This document shows positions 10,201 to 20,760 of a stretch of DNA of 64,000 nt, in pieces. Origin of the DNA: Geosiphon pyriformis (lineage: Eukaryota > Glomeromycota > Glomeromycetes > Archaeosporales > Geosiphonaceae); NCBI GenBank assembly GCA_016748015.1, contig JAAOMT010000135.1, forward strand, positions 1,220,498 through 1,284,497, given 5' to 3'. Position numbers and translations under genes: made by a program. The stretch's first letter is position 1. The number at the start of each line of letters is the position of its first letter. The notes below the pieces were generated by a model. The model made no database searches and was not told where the DNA came from. It worked only from the letters and a program-made list of their open reading frames with translations.

Positions 10201-12841
10201 TCGGCTAATATAGATTGTTCCCTAGAGACCGCGGAATCACATTTTTTTTCCAGATCAGCAACTTGGCCTACAAAATATTCTAATTCTTGACGCATATGTC
10301 CCATTTCATTCAAAGTTGATTCTTGAGACGCATTAAGATCTTTGATTGTGGCATAGTTTACAGAAAGTTTCTGAAGCAAATCAATCGCAAAATGAGCACA
10401 GAGCGTTTTATCATATGAACATATTGAAAAAATGATGAATATAGGCAAATACTTCATTAAGGCTAGCAACAACTTCCTCATGAAGCCTATCATCAGATTC
10501 AGCTTTTCTTTCATTGGCTTTGAGGCGATCTTGTAAATCCTTAATTTCTTCCTTAATGTGGCTTTTCATCTGAAGTAGAAATAAAGGGTTGGTATAATAT
10601 TGTTTCGTAGATTAATTATGTATACAATGATTTGAACCTGATCTATAGTGTCCAACAAATCTTGATTTTCTTTCGAATACTCTGAAATATCGGCTTCGGC
10701 CTTAAAGAATCAAAAATGCGATTATGTGGTGAGACGACTAATAAATTGAGTCTCTTGAGTTTGAGAAAATATTTCCATACCTTCTCAAGTGCGCGTCTCA
10801 AATCCTCCACCTCCTGAGTTTTTTCTTGAAGTCGAAAGTTCATTTCATTCATTGACTCTTGAAGGCGAATTTCAGTTTCTTGACGATTATTTTGAATTAA
10901 ATCAAATTCTTGGAAGAGTTGCATATTTTCATTTTGTGTGAGATCAAGTTCCTAAGAATTGGGAATCCCAATAAGTTAATATGGTGAGTTTAGAATAAAA
11001 GAAATTTAGGTTTGTTTTAGCGTGCCTCTCACCTCTCTTAGGTCTGAATTTTCCTCTCTTAAATGTCTTTCAACTCTGTCTAATTCGTCTTCTAAATCTC
11101 GAATTGTATTTTTATGTGAAATATTAATTTCGTCTAATTCTATGATTAAGTGTTCAACTTCCATCGATTTTTCCCGGAGCTGTAGTGTTAATTCTGCCAC
11201 TTTGTCTCGCAAATGCCCAAGACTCTAAAAGCCAAGATAATCTTTTGAATATTTGTTGTTGAAATCATTTAGTTTTGAGAGTTATCCAAATCATTACCTC
11301 TTCATATTGCTCACTGAAATCACCGTTGATAAGTCGAGATGAAATGTCACCTAGGGGAATGGTAGCGCTTTTTGGACGTCCCCTTATCATTTCCAATTCG
11401 GAATAAACTTCTTCAATATCAGAAACACGACTAGTGAGCTCAGCCTTGAGGCTAGAATTTTGCTACACACAGAAATTTCGGAGGAATTTTTAATTTAGCA
11501 ATATAGTCCATACTTCGAAAAAATTATAAATATAAAGCTGAAAAACATAAATACCCCCTTTAGTTGTTGAATTAAAACACCGTATTTTTCTGCTTCTTCT
11601 TGCCTTGCTTTTTTAACGAGCTCTTGAGCACGATTTTCATTTTCATTTTCATTGATTAACTGTCTTTCTCTAGCTAAATCTCGACTTCCCGGGACTTGAA
11701 AATCTTGATTATTCATTTCTGGCTTTCTTTTCTCACCTTGATTTGATTTAGATGTTTTAAGTTGTGTACAATCTGTTTATAGAAGACAGTTTGTTTTTGT
11801 GCTTTACAAGATCTTACCTTGTGTTTCGTGCTTTACAGTACCAGAGTTGTCATTTTCACTTTTTGAAAGGTGGACAAGTTCACGGAGACGTTTCAATTCT
11901 GAGACATTCTCAGCATATCTCCGTTGTATAGCATTGTTTTGCTGTTCTAATTCTTCAGCTTTAGCAATTGCTTGATTATATTCCTCCTCTTCTTGGGGTG
12001 ACATTCCATGAGGTAACTGACATTGTGTACTATTTTTGACATATTTCTCAAATGCTGTTTTTGATTCTTGAAGTTGCTTCTTTATTTTAGAATTTTCTGC
12101 CTTAAAATCATGAATTTGTACTCTCATTTCAATGTTCTAAAAGGCCAAAATCCATAGCAAAGTGAGTACTAACAAAAATTAAAGTGCAATTGAGGATTAA
12201 GATATTAAAACTCTAATAAAATTTTAGGCTAACCTCTTTTAAGGCCCTTTCCATTTCGTCAGGTCCTGATTTGCTTAACTGCTCTTCTAAGAAATAAACC
12301 TTCATTTTTAAACTGAAATTCTCTTTTTTAATCTCATCAATTACCTGTATTGATAGGAGGAGATTTAGTTATTTGAAGTTGGGTGTTTCTTGAGCAGAAA
12401 TAATCATCTAAGCTGTACCCTTTCTTGTTCCTTTAGCGTCATTTGCGTGTTCCTTGCAGAAGGGGCTCCAACACTCCAGCGAGCATTGGTACGTTTATTT
12501 TTACTGCCTCTCATTTCTCCCGTCTCGGAAACTGTTCGAGCGTTCAAGGTAGCAGTGTCTGTGTCAAATAAACTATCATTGTTCAACAAACGTGACACGT
12601 TAAAAGTTAATTTACTGTCCTCCACTGAGCGAAAATCTCTCGCGCCGTTTAAATTATCGCGCTGTGCGGAAATTTTTGTTAAAGGTGATGAAGGCTTGCC
12701 AGATTCCTGAAAAAAAGAAGAGGTATTTTTCTCTAAGCCACCCAAGTCTTTGGCAAAACTAGGATTGATTGAAGCAAAAGTCGCATTCTCGTTTATTTCA
12801 GAGCGCTCGACTTCCGCGTTTATTGATATATGCTCGCTCAT
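7245..12841 (-). CDS. Mto1/ApsB/CDK5RAP2-like gamma-tubulin complex activator, coiled coil, 22 exons
   Basis: Predicted role: recruits and activates gamma-tubulin complexes at spindle pole bodies or other microtubule-organising centres. Exons (reading leftward): 12841-12419, 12344-12234, 12136-11818, 11772-11555, 11462-11298, 11224-11033, 10951-10781, 10700-10638, 10569-10453, 10370-10095, 10019-9861, 9785-9666, 9588-9499, 9413-9330, 9261-9148, 9073-8934, 8864-8729, 8664-8411, 8332-8248, 8049-7909, 7825-7757, 7643-7245. They sum to 3846 nt, a continuous frame of 1281 aa. The key motif spans the exon 1/2 junction (residues about 134-170): LKEQER then VIDEIKKENFSLKMKVYF, the CM1 (Cnn_1N) signature. 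Residues 1-130 are Ser/Asn-rich and disordered, about 170-1150 is predicted coiled coil, and the tail is Pro/Ser/Thr-rich. The start is the first ATG (12839-12841). One intron (9414-9498) needs a GC donor. The C-terminus may be longer (see findings). Family membership is secure from CM1; the choice among Mto1, Pcp1 and ApsB types is inferred. Confidence 0.88.
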
Positions 12842-13161
12842 GTACCAAATGAATGTTTAAAATGCTTATTGCTGTGAAAATGTATTTAATTGGGGGTTAA
12901 AGATTTAAAAATAAATGTCACTAAAGAAAGCAGAGAAAGCTCACTTCGGCACAATATCTATAACTCTGCAAAGGGGAGGTGGAGATTACAGACTTAACAG
13001 TAAATCTATTACGTACATATTTATTTCCTGTGATCTGTACTAGTGATAAAACAAACATTTGAGCAATCCAGAAATCCTCTACTGGCGATTTTTTCCTCCT
13101 AATGATTCCAACTACTCTGAAATCACTGAACTCGATTTCATAATCTAAAAAATATACCTAT
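12842..13161. promoter_or_regulatory. Shared divergent promoter region
   Basis: 320 bp separate the ATG of the minus-strand Mto1-like gene from the ATG of the plus-strand NSRP1-like gene, so both promoters and 5' UTRs must lie here. I see no clear TATA box. The G-rich patch at 12970-12985 (AAAGGGGAGGTGGAGATT) stands out from the AT-rich background. Confidence 0.6.
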
Positions 13162-14515
13162 ATGCAGCAAAACAAATCTTTAAAGTACGGGTTGAATCTA
13201 AATTCTTTCAAAAAACCTGTTGCGACCCGGATACGAAGAGCATCAGTTTTTGAAGCCGCCGACGAGGATGAAGTTCCTCAATCGTCAAAGAATGTCAAGA
13301 ATGTAAATCGACAGTTGGGACAGAGTTCATCTATTAGCAAATCAGTACAAGAGCAACATGAACAGGTTTTATCCGAAGATCCTACAGTTTTTGCTTACGA
13401 CGAAATATATGACAACATGAAAAGTGTATCGAGGAAGAAAATCGAGGAAGCTCAAGGATCAAGAAATCAATTAAAAAAGGTGACGTTTACTAATTTCTCT
13501 GTTTGTGGTCTTTAATGATTTATTTTACCTTTATTGATTGAGTCTTTTCGAAAAACAGGCTAAATATATAGACAATTTTTTAAGAGCTGCTGAAATTCGT
13601 AAACGTGACTTAGCCCATGCACAAGAGCGCAAGATTCAAAGAGAAAGAGAAACTGAAGGAGATGAATTCGACGATAAGGAAATATTTGTCACATCAGCGT
13701 ATGTCAAAATATCTTTTTTATCTTTCCCGATTTGATTTTTCATTTTGGAATTCTTAACGAAACTTTGTTTTAGCTACAAAATCCAAGCTGAAGAGTTGAG
13801 AAAAATGGAAGAGGAAGATAGAAAAAAAGGTACTTATAATTTTTTAAATACATTTTATGCAGATTTCTCAATTATTCTATCAGTATTCATGTGTTTACTT
13901 TGAATTCTAGAGAAAGAGCAATCAAACAAAGGAAAATACATGTCAAGTTTTTATCGAGAATTACTTGATCAGACAAATACCGCTAAAATTGAAGCAATAC
14001 AAGCCAGTCGCGCCTCGATTAAATTACCCGCCTCTAAGAATCTACTACCTTCTAATAAAGTACAAGAGGACGAAAAAATTCGTGATTTGTCTTATGAAAC
14101 TGACAAAGCATTGGCTGATATGGCGATTGCCTCTGGTTTAAAAGTTGTGTTGAATGATGACGAGAAAATTATAGATAAAAGGCAACTTTTATCTGCTGGT
14201 TTGAATGTCCCTAAAAAGAAACTGGCAACTAATTCGGGGTCTTATCAAAACTATCCCCGATCAAGTGACAATAACAAATATAATCAACATGGAGTTAAAG
14301 GTTCGCTTTCATCCTCAAACCGACAAGAAATGGATCGTCGCGAGAGACAGAGTCGTGATATAGAAAAACAAATATTAGAAACGCAGCGAAAAGCAGAAGA
14401 TGAGCAAAAACTAAAAGATGAGAAGCTAATCCAAAAACTAGCACGGAAAAATGACGAAACAACAATTTCAGATGCGAGGGCAAGATATCTAGCTCGAAAA
14501 AGTAAAGAAGTGTAA
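13162..14515 (+). CDS. NSRP1/CCDC55-like nuclear speckle splicing regulator, 4 exons
   Basis: Exons 13162-13479, 13559-13698, 13774-13829 and 13911-14515 join to 1119 nt (372 aa) with consistent phases and GT-AG introns of 75-81 nt. The N-terminal motif LKYGLNL is followed by LSEDPTVFAYDEIYDNMK (residues about 70-88). The next block, KYIDNFLRAAEIRKRD then QREREXEGDEFDDKE-type sequence and VTSAYK (exons 2-3), is the DUF2040 core of CCDC55/NSRP1. The C-terminus (residues about 345-372) has LARKNDETTISDARARYLAR, the conserved end motif of this family. The middle is Lys/Glu/Arg-rich, coiled and charged. Known relatives sit in nuclear speckles and influence alternative splicing; the same role here is inferred. 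The protein is shorter than the animal one because the long RS/RD-rich middle is reduced. Confidence 0.9.
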
Positions 14516-15144
14516 AATTAGGGGCTCAATCTCAAATTAATTGATTATCGACAGCTGGAAAATGAATCTTTTCTCTTGCACCCGTTAAATGTATCGTATT
14601 TTAACTGTTTCGTAAATTGCTTATGGATTTTGTTTTTTATGCTGAAAGTATTGATCTACACCGAGATTTTTTCTTTTTTTAAAGTAGATACGGTCAATGT
14701 TGATGGCTCGATTCACTACGTTAATTTTGCCATAAAGTGCTTGCGAACTCTACAGACCCGATTTGAGCTTTGGAGATTATGTTGGTAATTTTGCCCAGAC
14801 AAAATTAGTCAACGTAAGATGGACAGAAATCATCGCCCGAGACATTGTTTATCACTGAAATAAAATGGGTTGTATTTTGTATGGTAAAAGCATATATGGG
14901 TATATTTGCCCATTTAACGCTCGGAGCTCTAACACAGTTTATATTATTTTCACGGAGAAATAATCTACTTTTATTGTAAATGTATTCAGAGTTTTGCAAA
15001 CTCCGAAGGGAATTAAAATTGAACCTCATAGTAACACGACAGGGTGTTGAGCCTTTAGAAATTTAGCCTGAGGCACTCTGGAGAAATCTATTTAGGAGTT
15101 CAAGTTTCTTTTTTTAAGGATTCGAGAAACCTCAAATACTGCTC
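14516..15144. other. Intergenic region between NSRP1-like and HEM4 genes
   Basis: Holds the 3' UTR of the NSRP1-like gene and the promoter of HEM4. Small open stretches on either strand (about 14576-14788 and 14805-15029) lack family signatures and conserved-looking composition, and I regard them as chance. CpG is still present, unlike in the repeat blocks. Confidence 0.6.
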
Positions 15145-16145
15145 ATGTCATCAAAAGTACTATTATTAAAAGAAAAGCCTCGTCAGAAATTCAAGGTCAA
15201 CGAGAAAAAGCAAAACAAAGCCACTGATATTGAATATGATGAGGAAAATTCATATGAAAAAGCATTTGTGACTCGAAACTATCAACCATTTTTTCTTCCA
15301 GTCTTATCAAGCACCTTTGTAAATATCGAAGAGTTAACGCGACTTTTGAAAAATGAACCCCAGAAGAGCAAAATTTGGGGTATTGTAGTGACAAGCCAAC
15401 GTGCAGTTGAAGCCTTATCAGAAGCATGGAAGCAGCTTGGAACTGGTATAATACTCTTAATGAAGCTGGATTTGAGTTAATTTTTTAAAATATCATTTGT
15501 TTATTTGCAGGCCTGTCAAAAGATATTCGCGAAGCATGGAAAAATATCCCATTCTTTACGGTAGGCAATGTGACAGCTGAGGCTGTAACACGAAATCTCG
15601 GATATAAACCTCTTGGTGCAAAAGAGTCTGGAACAGCAAATGCCTTGGCCGATCATATTGTCTCTTTCTACGAGAATCAATTGCAAAAGAACTTGCAAGG
15701 AAGCAATGATAGCAACAACAGGATATCTGTGGTGAATTCCACCTCAGGTTCAACTATTTCCTCATTATCGCTTCTATTCCTTGTGGGTGATAAGCGACGT
15801 GACACTTTACCACAAAAATTGGTTAAATCAGGAATCAACTTGCGTGAATTGTTAGTCTATCAAACCAATGGACGACCTAACTTTTCTCAGGAATTGGAAA
15901 ATTTTTTCGAGTATGAATGCAATAGTAAAGTTGATTGGATAGTTTTTTTCAGTCCTTCTGGTGTCGATGTTGCTTTGGACCCATTAAAAAACAAGAGTTT
16001 TTGGTCACATGTAAAGATCGCTACTATTGGCCCAACTACACGAGACTACCTTACCGAAAAGAAAGGTGTTGAGGTGCATGTGGTTGCCTCGAAACCTAAT
16101 CCTGAAAACTTGGCTAGTGCTATTGAAACCTATTCGCAACAATAA
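15145..16145 (+). CDS. HEM4: Uroporphyrinogen-III synthase (HEM4), 2 exons
   Basis: Fourth step of haem synthesis: cyclises hydroxymethylbilane to uroporphyrinogen III with inversion of ring D, normally in the cytosol. Exon 1 is 15145-15445 and exon 2 is 15511-16145, with a 65-nt GT-AG intron, giving 936 nt and 311 aa. That is slightly long for the family (about 250-300), partly because of a charged insert at residues 20-40. Family signatures are VVTSQRAVEAL (81-91), PFFTVGNVTAEAV (about 114-126), the linker to the second lobe near LFLVGDKRRDTLP, VFFSPSGVD, and the C-terminal block KIATIGPTTRDYL followed by VVASKPNPENLASAI. The family has few invariant catalytic residues, so activity cannot be judged, but the frame is intact. 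It is downstream of and codirectional with the NSRP1-like gene, with its own promoter region. Confidence 0.93.
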
Positions 16146-16825
16146 ATGATGGTAATTCTAAAATTTGTAGAAGATTTAAACAGCAATAAATTAGTTTCAA
16201 TATGTGTTTTATTTTAATAACCTTTTTTTCTTCTAATTTTCATAGCCACAAGCAAAGCAAAGAGTAAAATGGGAGCGAACATTACTTTTATAGTAAATCA
16301 GAAAACAATTCTTTAAATACTTTAAATACAAACAACTTTTGATGTTTTAAAAGCACTTTTTTTTTTGGTTAAAAGTTTTTTTATCAAAGTTTTTACAAAA
16401 TAACACATTAATTTCAGTTTTAGTGCTATTATTAAGATTTTTGGTTTTAAGTTTTTAAAAAATTTTAATTTATTGCCACTGTTTTAAAATTTGTTCGTTA
16501 TTTTTGAAAATAAGACTTTAATTATAAACAATAACATTTTTTAATTTGAATGTTAACAATAACAATAGTATTTTTTAACTTATTTTTTTTACAAATTATT
16601 GCCAATTATAAAAGCAAACCAAATTATGTTTTAACACACAGCTTTTAATTTAAAAAATTAAGTTAATAATATAAAAACTAAATCAATTTTCTTTCTTTTT
16701 TAAAAATATTAAACTAATAAGTTTTTAATTTTTTTAATAGATTAAACAAATTATGTATTTATTATAAAAAAATACAAAAGTATGTTACATAAATATTAAA
16801 CACAATATTTGTATTTGGCTTTTTT
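16146..16825. other. HEM4 3' flank passing into AT-rich repeat DNA
   Basis: The first about 120 bp is probably HEM4 3' UTR. After about 16,290 the composition shifts sharply to A/T with almost no CpG. A stretch near 16,310-16,350 looks faintly like the U5 end of the Gypsy LTRs (TTTAAATACAAACAACTTT), but boundaries cannot be set. Confidence 0.4.
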
Positions 16826-17720
16826 ATTTTTTATTTTTTTTTAATATTTAACAAGTAAAATCCAAATATTACTTAACACAATACATCAAATTAAATAATC
16901 TAAACTAGACATGAATTATATACTTTCTATATATAACTAGTTACTTAAGCCAATTAGAACAACATTACAGATTTATTTTAACAAAAACATTATAATTAAT
17001 TTCAAAAAAAAAGCACAAAATTTGTATATATTAAAACTAATATTATGTATTTCTACAATTTTAAACAACTTAATAATATTATCAAAAAGCACAAATATTA
17101 GACTATATACTATTGAAAACATAAAACCAGATTATTTTTTCTTAAGACTGTTTGTATTTAAACTACATTAACCATATTTTTTTATAATAAACTATATTTA
17201 AATTATATATAAAACCAACAATTTTCTTAACAGCAATCTAAAAACAACCAAAAATAAATAAAGTCTCCAAATATTACTTTTTAAACATAATACTTTTGTA
17301 TAAAACAATATAAATTATATTATTAAATATACATAAAAAAAACAACTATAAAACATAAAAAAATAACAAACTTAAATTTAACAAAAAACTTTACAAAACT
17401 ATATATAATTTAATCAACTTTTTACAAACAACAAAATTCAATTTACATGTAAAAAAATAATTAGAAAATTTTATCTCTTTATAATAAAGATACAAAATAC
17501 TAAGATATTTTTTATTGTATATATATTTATAAATAGTAATAAGCAAATAATAATACAAAGTTTTTATGAAATATAAATGCAGATTAGCAGAAGTTTTATT
17601 AGTGAAACCAAAGACCATATGTAAATTAAGATATTAAATCAAAACAGTTTAATCTTAGTTAATATCCTTAATAATATTTATATTTATAATACTAAAACTA
17701 ATAAAAGAAACCATTAATTA
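16826..17720 (-). mobile_element. Decayed LINE 3' end on the minus strand
   Basis: The minus-strand open piece 17391-17618 aligns without gaps to the C-terminal region of the plus-strand LINE near 40,560-40,644 joined to 60,455-60,560: GFTNKTSANLHLYFIKTL and then YIYNKKYLSILYLYYKE. Toward lower coordinates there is a LINE 3'-UTR-like segment (about 16,850-16,960, reverse complement) and then a T-rich tract at 16,826-16,850, which is the A-tail read from the other strand. It matters because it shows the continuous sequence across the point where element A later broke the other copy. The right end is cut by Gypsy remnants at about 17,720. Confidence 0.75.
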
Positions 17721-17866
17721 AATTTCTGTTCATTATACAAAAAACTCAATTAAAATCTTTAAACTCCAAAACTTTCAGAAGTTACCAATATTTCCAGCTA
17801 TTGAGCACTAAATTATGAGTTTGTTATTTGTTTTAACACCTTAAATAATTACTTATAATAACATAT
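17720..17866 (+). repeat. Fragment of Gypsy LTR (U5 end)
   Basis: TTTCTGTTCATTATACAAA and the following ATTGAGCACTAAATTATGAG / GTTTGTTATTTG match the last part of the plus-oriented LTRs of A and B (about 60,310-60,440 and 45,510-45,640). The 5' part of the LTR is absent. It lies between the minus-strand LINE fragment and the minus-strand gag remnant of element D, so it is a separate truncated insertion or rearrangement product. Confidence 0.6.
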
Positions 17867-17879
17867 TTATTTCTTAAAC

Positions 17880-19966
17880 TTTACTAGCATAATTTTGTTG
17901 GCTGGTTTAATAAGCTGAAAATTGGTTAGTACATTACTATTGCCAATTTTTAATTTTATTAGATGCAAGTAATTTTCAGTTTTTGATTTTTATTAGTAAT
18001 TTAAGTAAGAAGTTGAAGTTGTATTTAAATTTGTTGGGATTAGTAAACTATTTATGGTTGTAATAGTTAATAGATTATTGAAACTGGTGCTTAATAAATT
18101 GAAGATAAATATATTGGTTGTTGTATTATTGATACATGATAAGATTAATATTAATATAGTTTTAATAACAAATTGTTGATATAGTTTAAGATTTAAAATC
18201 TGTAATCAGAGTTTCAATATTAATTTTCTGATTATTGGCTATTTAATTTTGTCTTATAGTTTATTTTCAAGTGTTTTTGTTTATTACAGTAATGGCAAAT
18301 ATGTGTTTCTTACTATTATAATTGAATTGCTACAGATAATAATAATAAACATAACTAATTTTAGAACTGATTAAAGTTTTTTTAATGATCATAACATTAA
18401 AAAAGTTAATAAATTGTCTAATTACTAGCTAAATATTTCTTAATTTTCTGATTAATTGTTTTTCCAAATTGCTTTAATTTGGTATTCAATTCAAATAATC
18501 TATTCATTATTAGATTTATAGCTTGAACATAATTGGTTTTAAGTTTTGCTAATTCGAAATTTTTGATATAAATAACTGTGTTTTGAAGAGTATTTGAATG
18601 TAATAAGCATACTTGTTACAAAAGACTACTGCATAATTCTTGAATAAATTGGTTTAATATTTAAAGTATTGTAAAATAATCCATGTTAATTGCTTGAATC
18701 TAGTGCAGATTTCTATGAAAACATCTCAAATAAGTGATAACTGCTTTAATATCATTTTGCTTAATTGTGGTAAAGTCAGTTAATAGACAATTAATAATAT
18801 TATGATTGCTAAAATATCATAAAAACTCAATTTTAAACACATTAAAAATTTGTGGTTTTTTAATTAAGCTTTAATATCATAAATTAACAATGTTTTATAA
18901 AAATAGAAAATTACTTAAAAGACTTTGATATTATCTCAGTTATTTACTACAATTGTTTTGGCTATATTATTAAGTTAAGCTTAAGCATTATTTTCTTTGT
19001 CTGTAAATTTTTTTAATTTGACAATAGATACATATATTATTAATACAAGTAGTTGTTGTTGTTGTTGTAATAATTAAAAAGTGGCTATTGATATAATTGA
19101 TAGATTAATTCAGATAATTAAAAGTAAGTTTTGCTAAAGAATAAAAGTGGATTTGGATTGTTCAAGTTTTGCTAAGTTTGAATAATTGGAATTTGAATTT
19201 TTGAATTATTTGAAATTGGGTTTTGATTATTACTTTTTTGATTGTTATTTTTTTTGATTCAGTTTTTATCTAATTACTAATAGATCTGAAATTAAGTTAA
19301 AGTAACAGTAATTGAAATTCAGATAGAGTTGTTAGTCATAATTTAAATCTTTTAAAATAATTATTATAGGTTTCTATTAGCTTAAATTTCTTCTAATTGT
19401 TTTAAAATAAGACTCTTATTAATAGTGTTTCCATATTGAATATGGCTATCACTATTAATGTTATCTGGATAGTACTTCTGAGTGTATAATAATATAATAG
19501 GTTAATAAGTAAAATAACTCTTGGTTTCTTCCAAGTAAGCAGTTGTATTTTTCTTGGTGTTTTTGCTAGAGTTTGTAATTTTTTTTTTGTCTATAAAGAT
19601 AATAAAAAATTTCTGTTGAGTGTAATTCTCAATTTTTCAATTTATTTTTGTGATAAATAAAACAAACAAATAATTTTGTAGAAGCATAATGCTTTAAAGT
19701 AATTTACTGTAAAAATTTTTAAAAGTAATATTTAAATCTCTTTGGTTTTTTAAGTAGTATATAATTTTTTTGTTAATATAACAATTTAAAGCTAAATTTG
19801 TTGGCCAATTATTACTTGTTAATCTAAAATAAGTTTGATAATATTAGAATAAAGCTTTTATAAATTTTAAATGATTTGTTTCTATTTTTTTTAATTCTGT
19901 CACTGTTTTGAATAGTTAATATTAGTGTTGGTTTTTATTAGATTATATTTCACAAAAAGCACTAAA
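17880..19966 (-). pseudogene. Decayed gag of Gypsy remnant D
   Basis: Read on the minus strand this is collinear with gag of element C (about 34,930-37,090): the linker near AAAATTGGTTAG, a zinc-knuckle region near 18,270-18,310 (plus-strand TTTATTACAGTAATGGCAAA against C's TTTACCACAGTAGTGGCAAA), and the retrotransposon gag core beyond. No open frame survives. Changes are mostly G/C to A/T. Confidence 0.7.
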
Positions 19967-20760
19967 TATTATAAATGATTATTTGGGGTGTTGAAATAAA
20001 TAACAAACTCATAATTTGGTATTTAATAATTATTAATAATAATAATTTCTAAAGATTTTGTGATTTAAAAATTTTGATTAAATCTTTTATATAATAAACA
20101 GAAATTTAGTTAATGGTTTTTTTTATGAATTTTTTTATTCAGAATAGTGACTAGTTTAATCTGACAGTTATGTTTTTTTAGTAAGCTATTCTTAAATTTT
20201 TTATTTTTGTTTCATGAGTTTTTTACCAAATTATTCTTAATATTAATAACTCAATACATAATTATTTTAATTAATTAATAAACAACAAAAAAATAAAAAT
20301 AAAAAAATAAAAAAAATAAATAAAAAATTAATATTCTGCCAATAACTATAATCAAAAACTATTGGTTCAATGTAATTAAGTATTGAATTTTATTAACATA
20401 AATTATTAATAATATAGAAGTAATTAATATTTTTTTAATTAAATAATTACAATATGAATTGAATAATAATGATTATTTTATTAATATAAATATAATTCTA
20501 CTTTAAGTTATACAAAACTATTTTTTAAAGAGAAAGATATTTAATAATTACTTGTTTTTAGTTATTGTTCTGTTTTTTCTGCTTCTACTATTCTCATTAT
20601 ATATATATAATTCATATTATATAAAATCTTACACATTTTTATTCTTTTTCTATGCTACTTCCTGAAAATATGTTTACTTATTGAGTATTATTCTCTTATT
20701 TGTCTATTTTATGATCTGTTTTTTTTATCTTTTTCTTGTACTCTTTTTCTATGAATAACA
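19967..20760 (-). repeat. 5' LTR of Gypsy remnant D
   Basis: Begins TATTATAAATGATTATTTGGGG (C: TGTTACAGATGATTATTTGGGG) and ends ATGAATAACA, as the LTRs of C do in this orientation. The hairpin region is still visible near 20,385-20,420 in degraded form. Since D's pol and second LTR are missing, D is 3' truncated. Confidence 0.75.

Noticed and set aside
12390-12710. 106-codon plus-strand open stretch
   Set aside because: Antisense shadow of exon 1 of the Mto1-like gene, which has intact splice phases and the CM1 motif.
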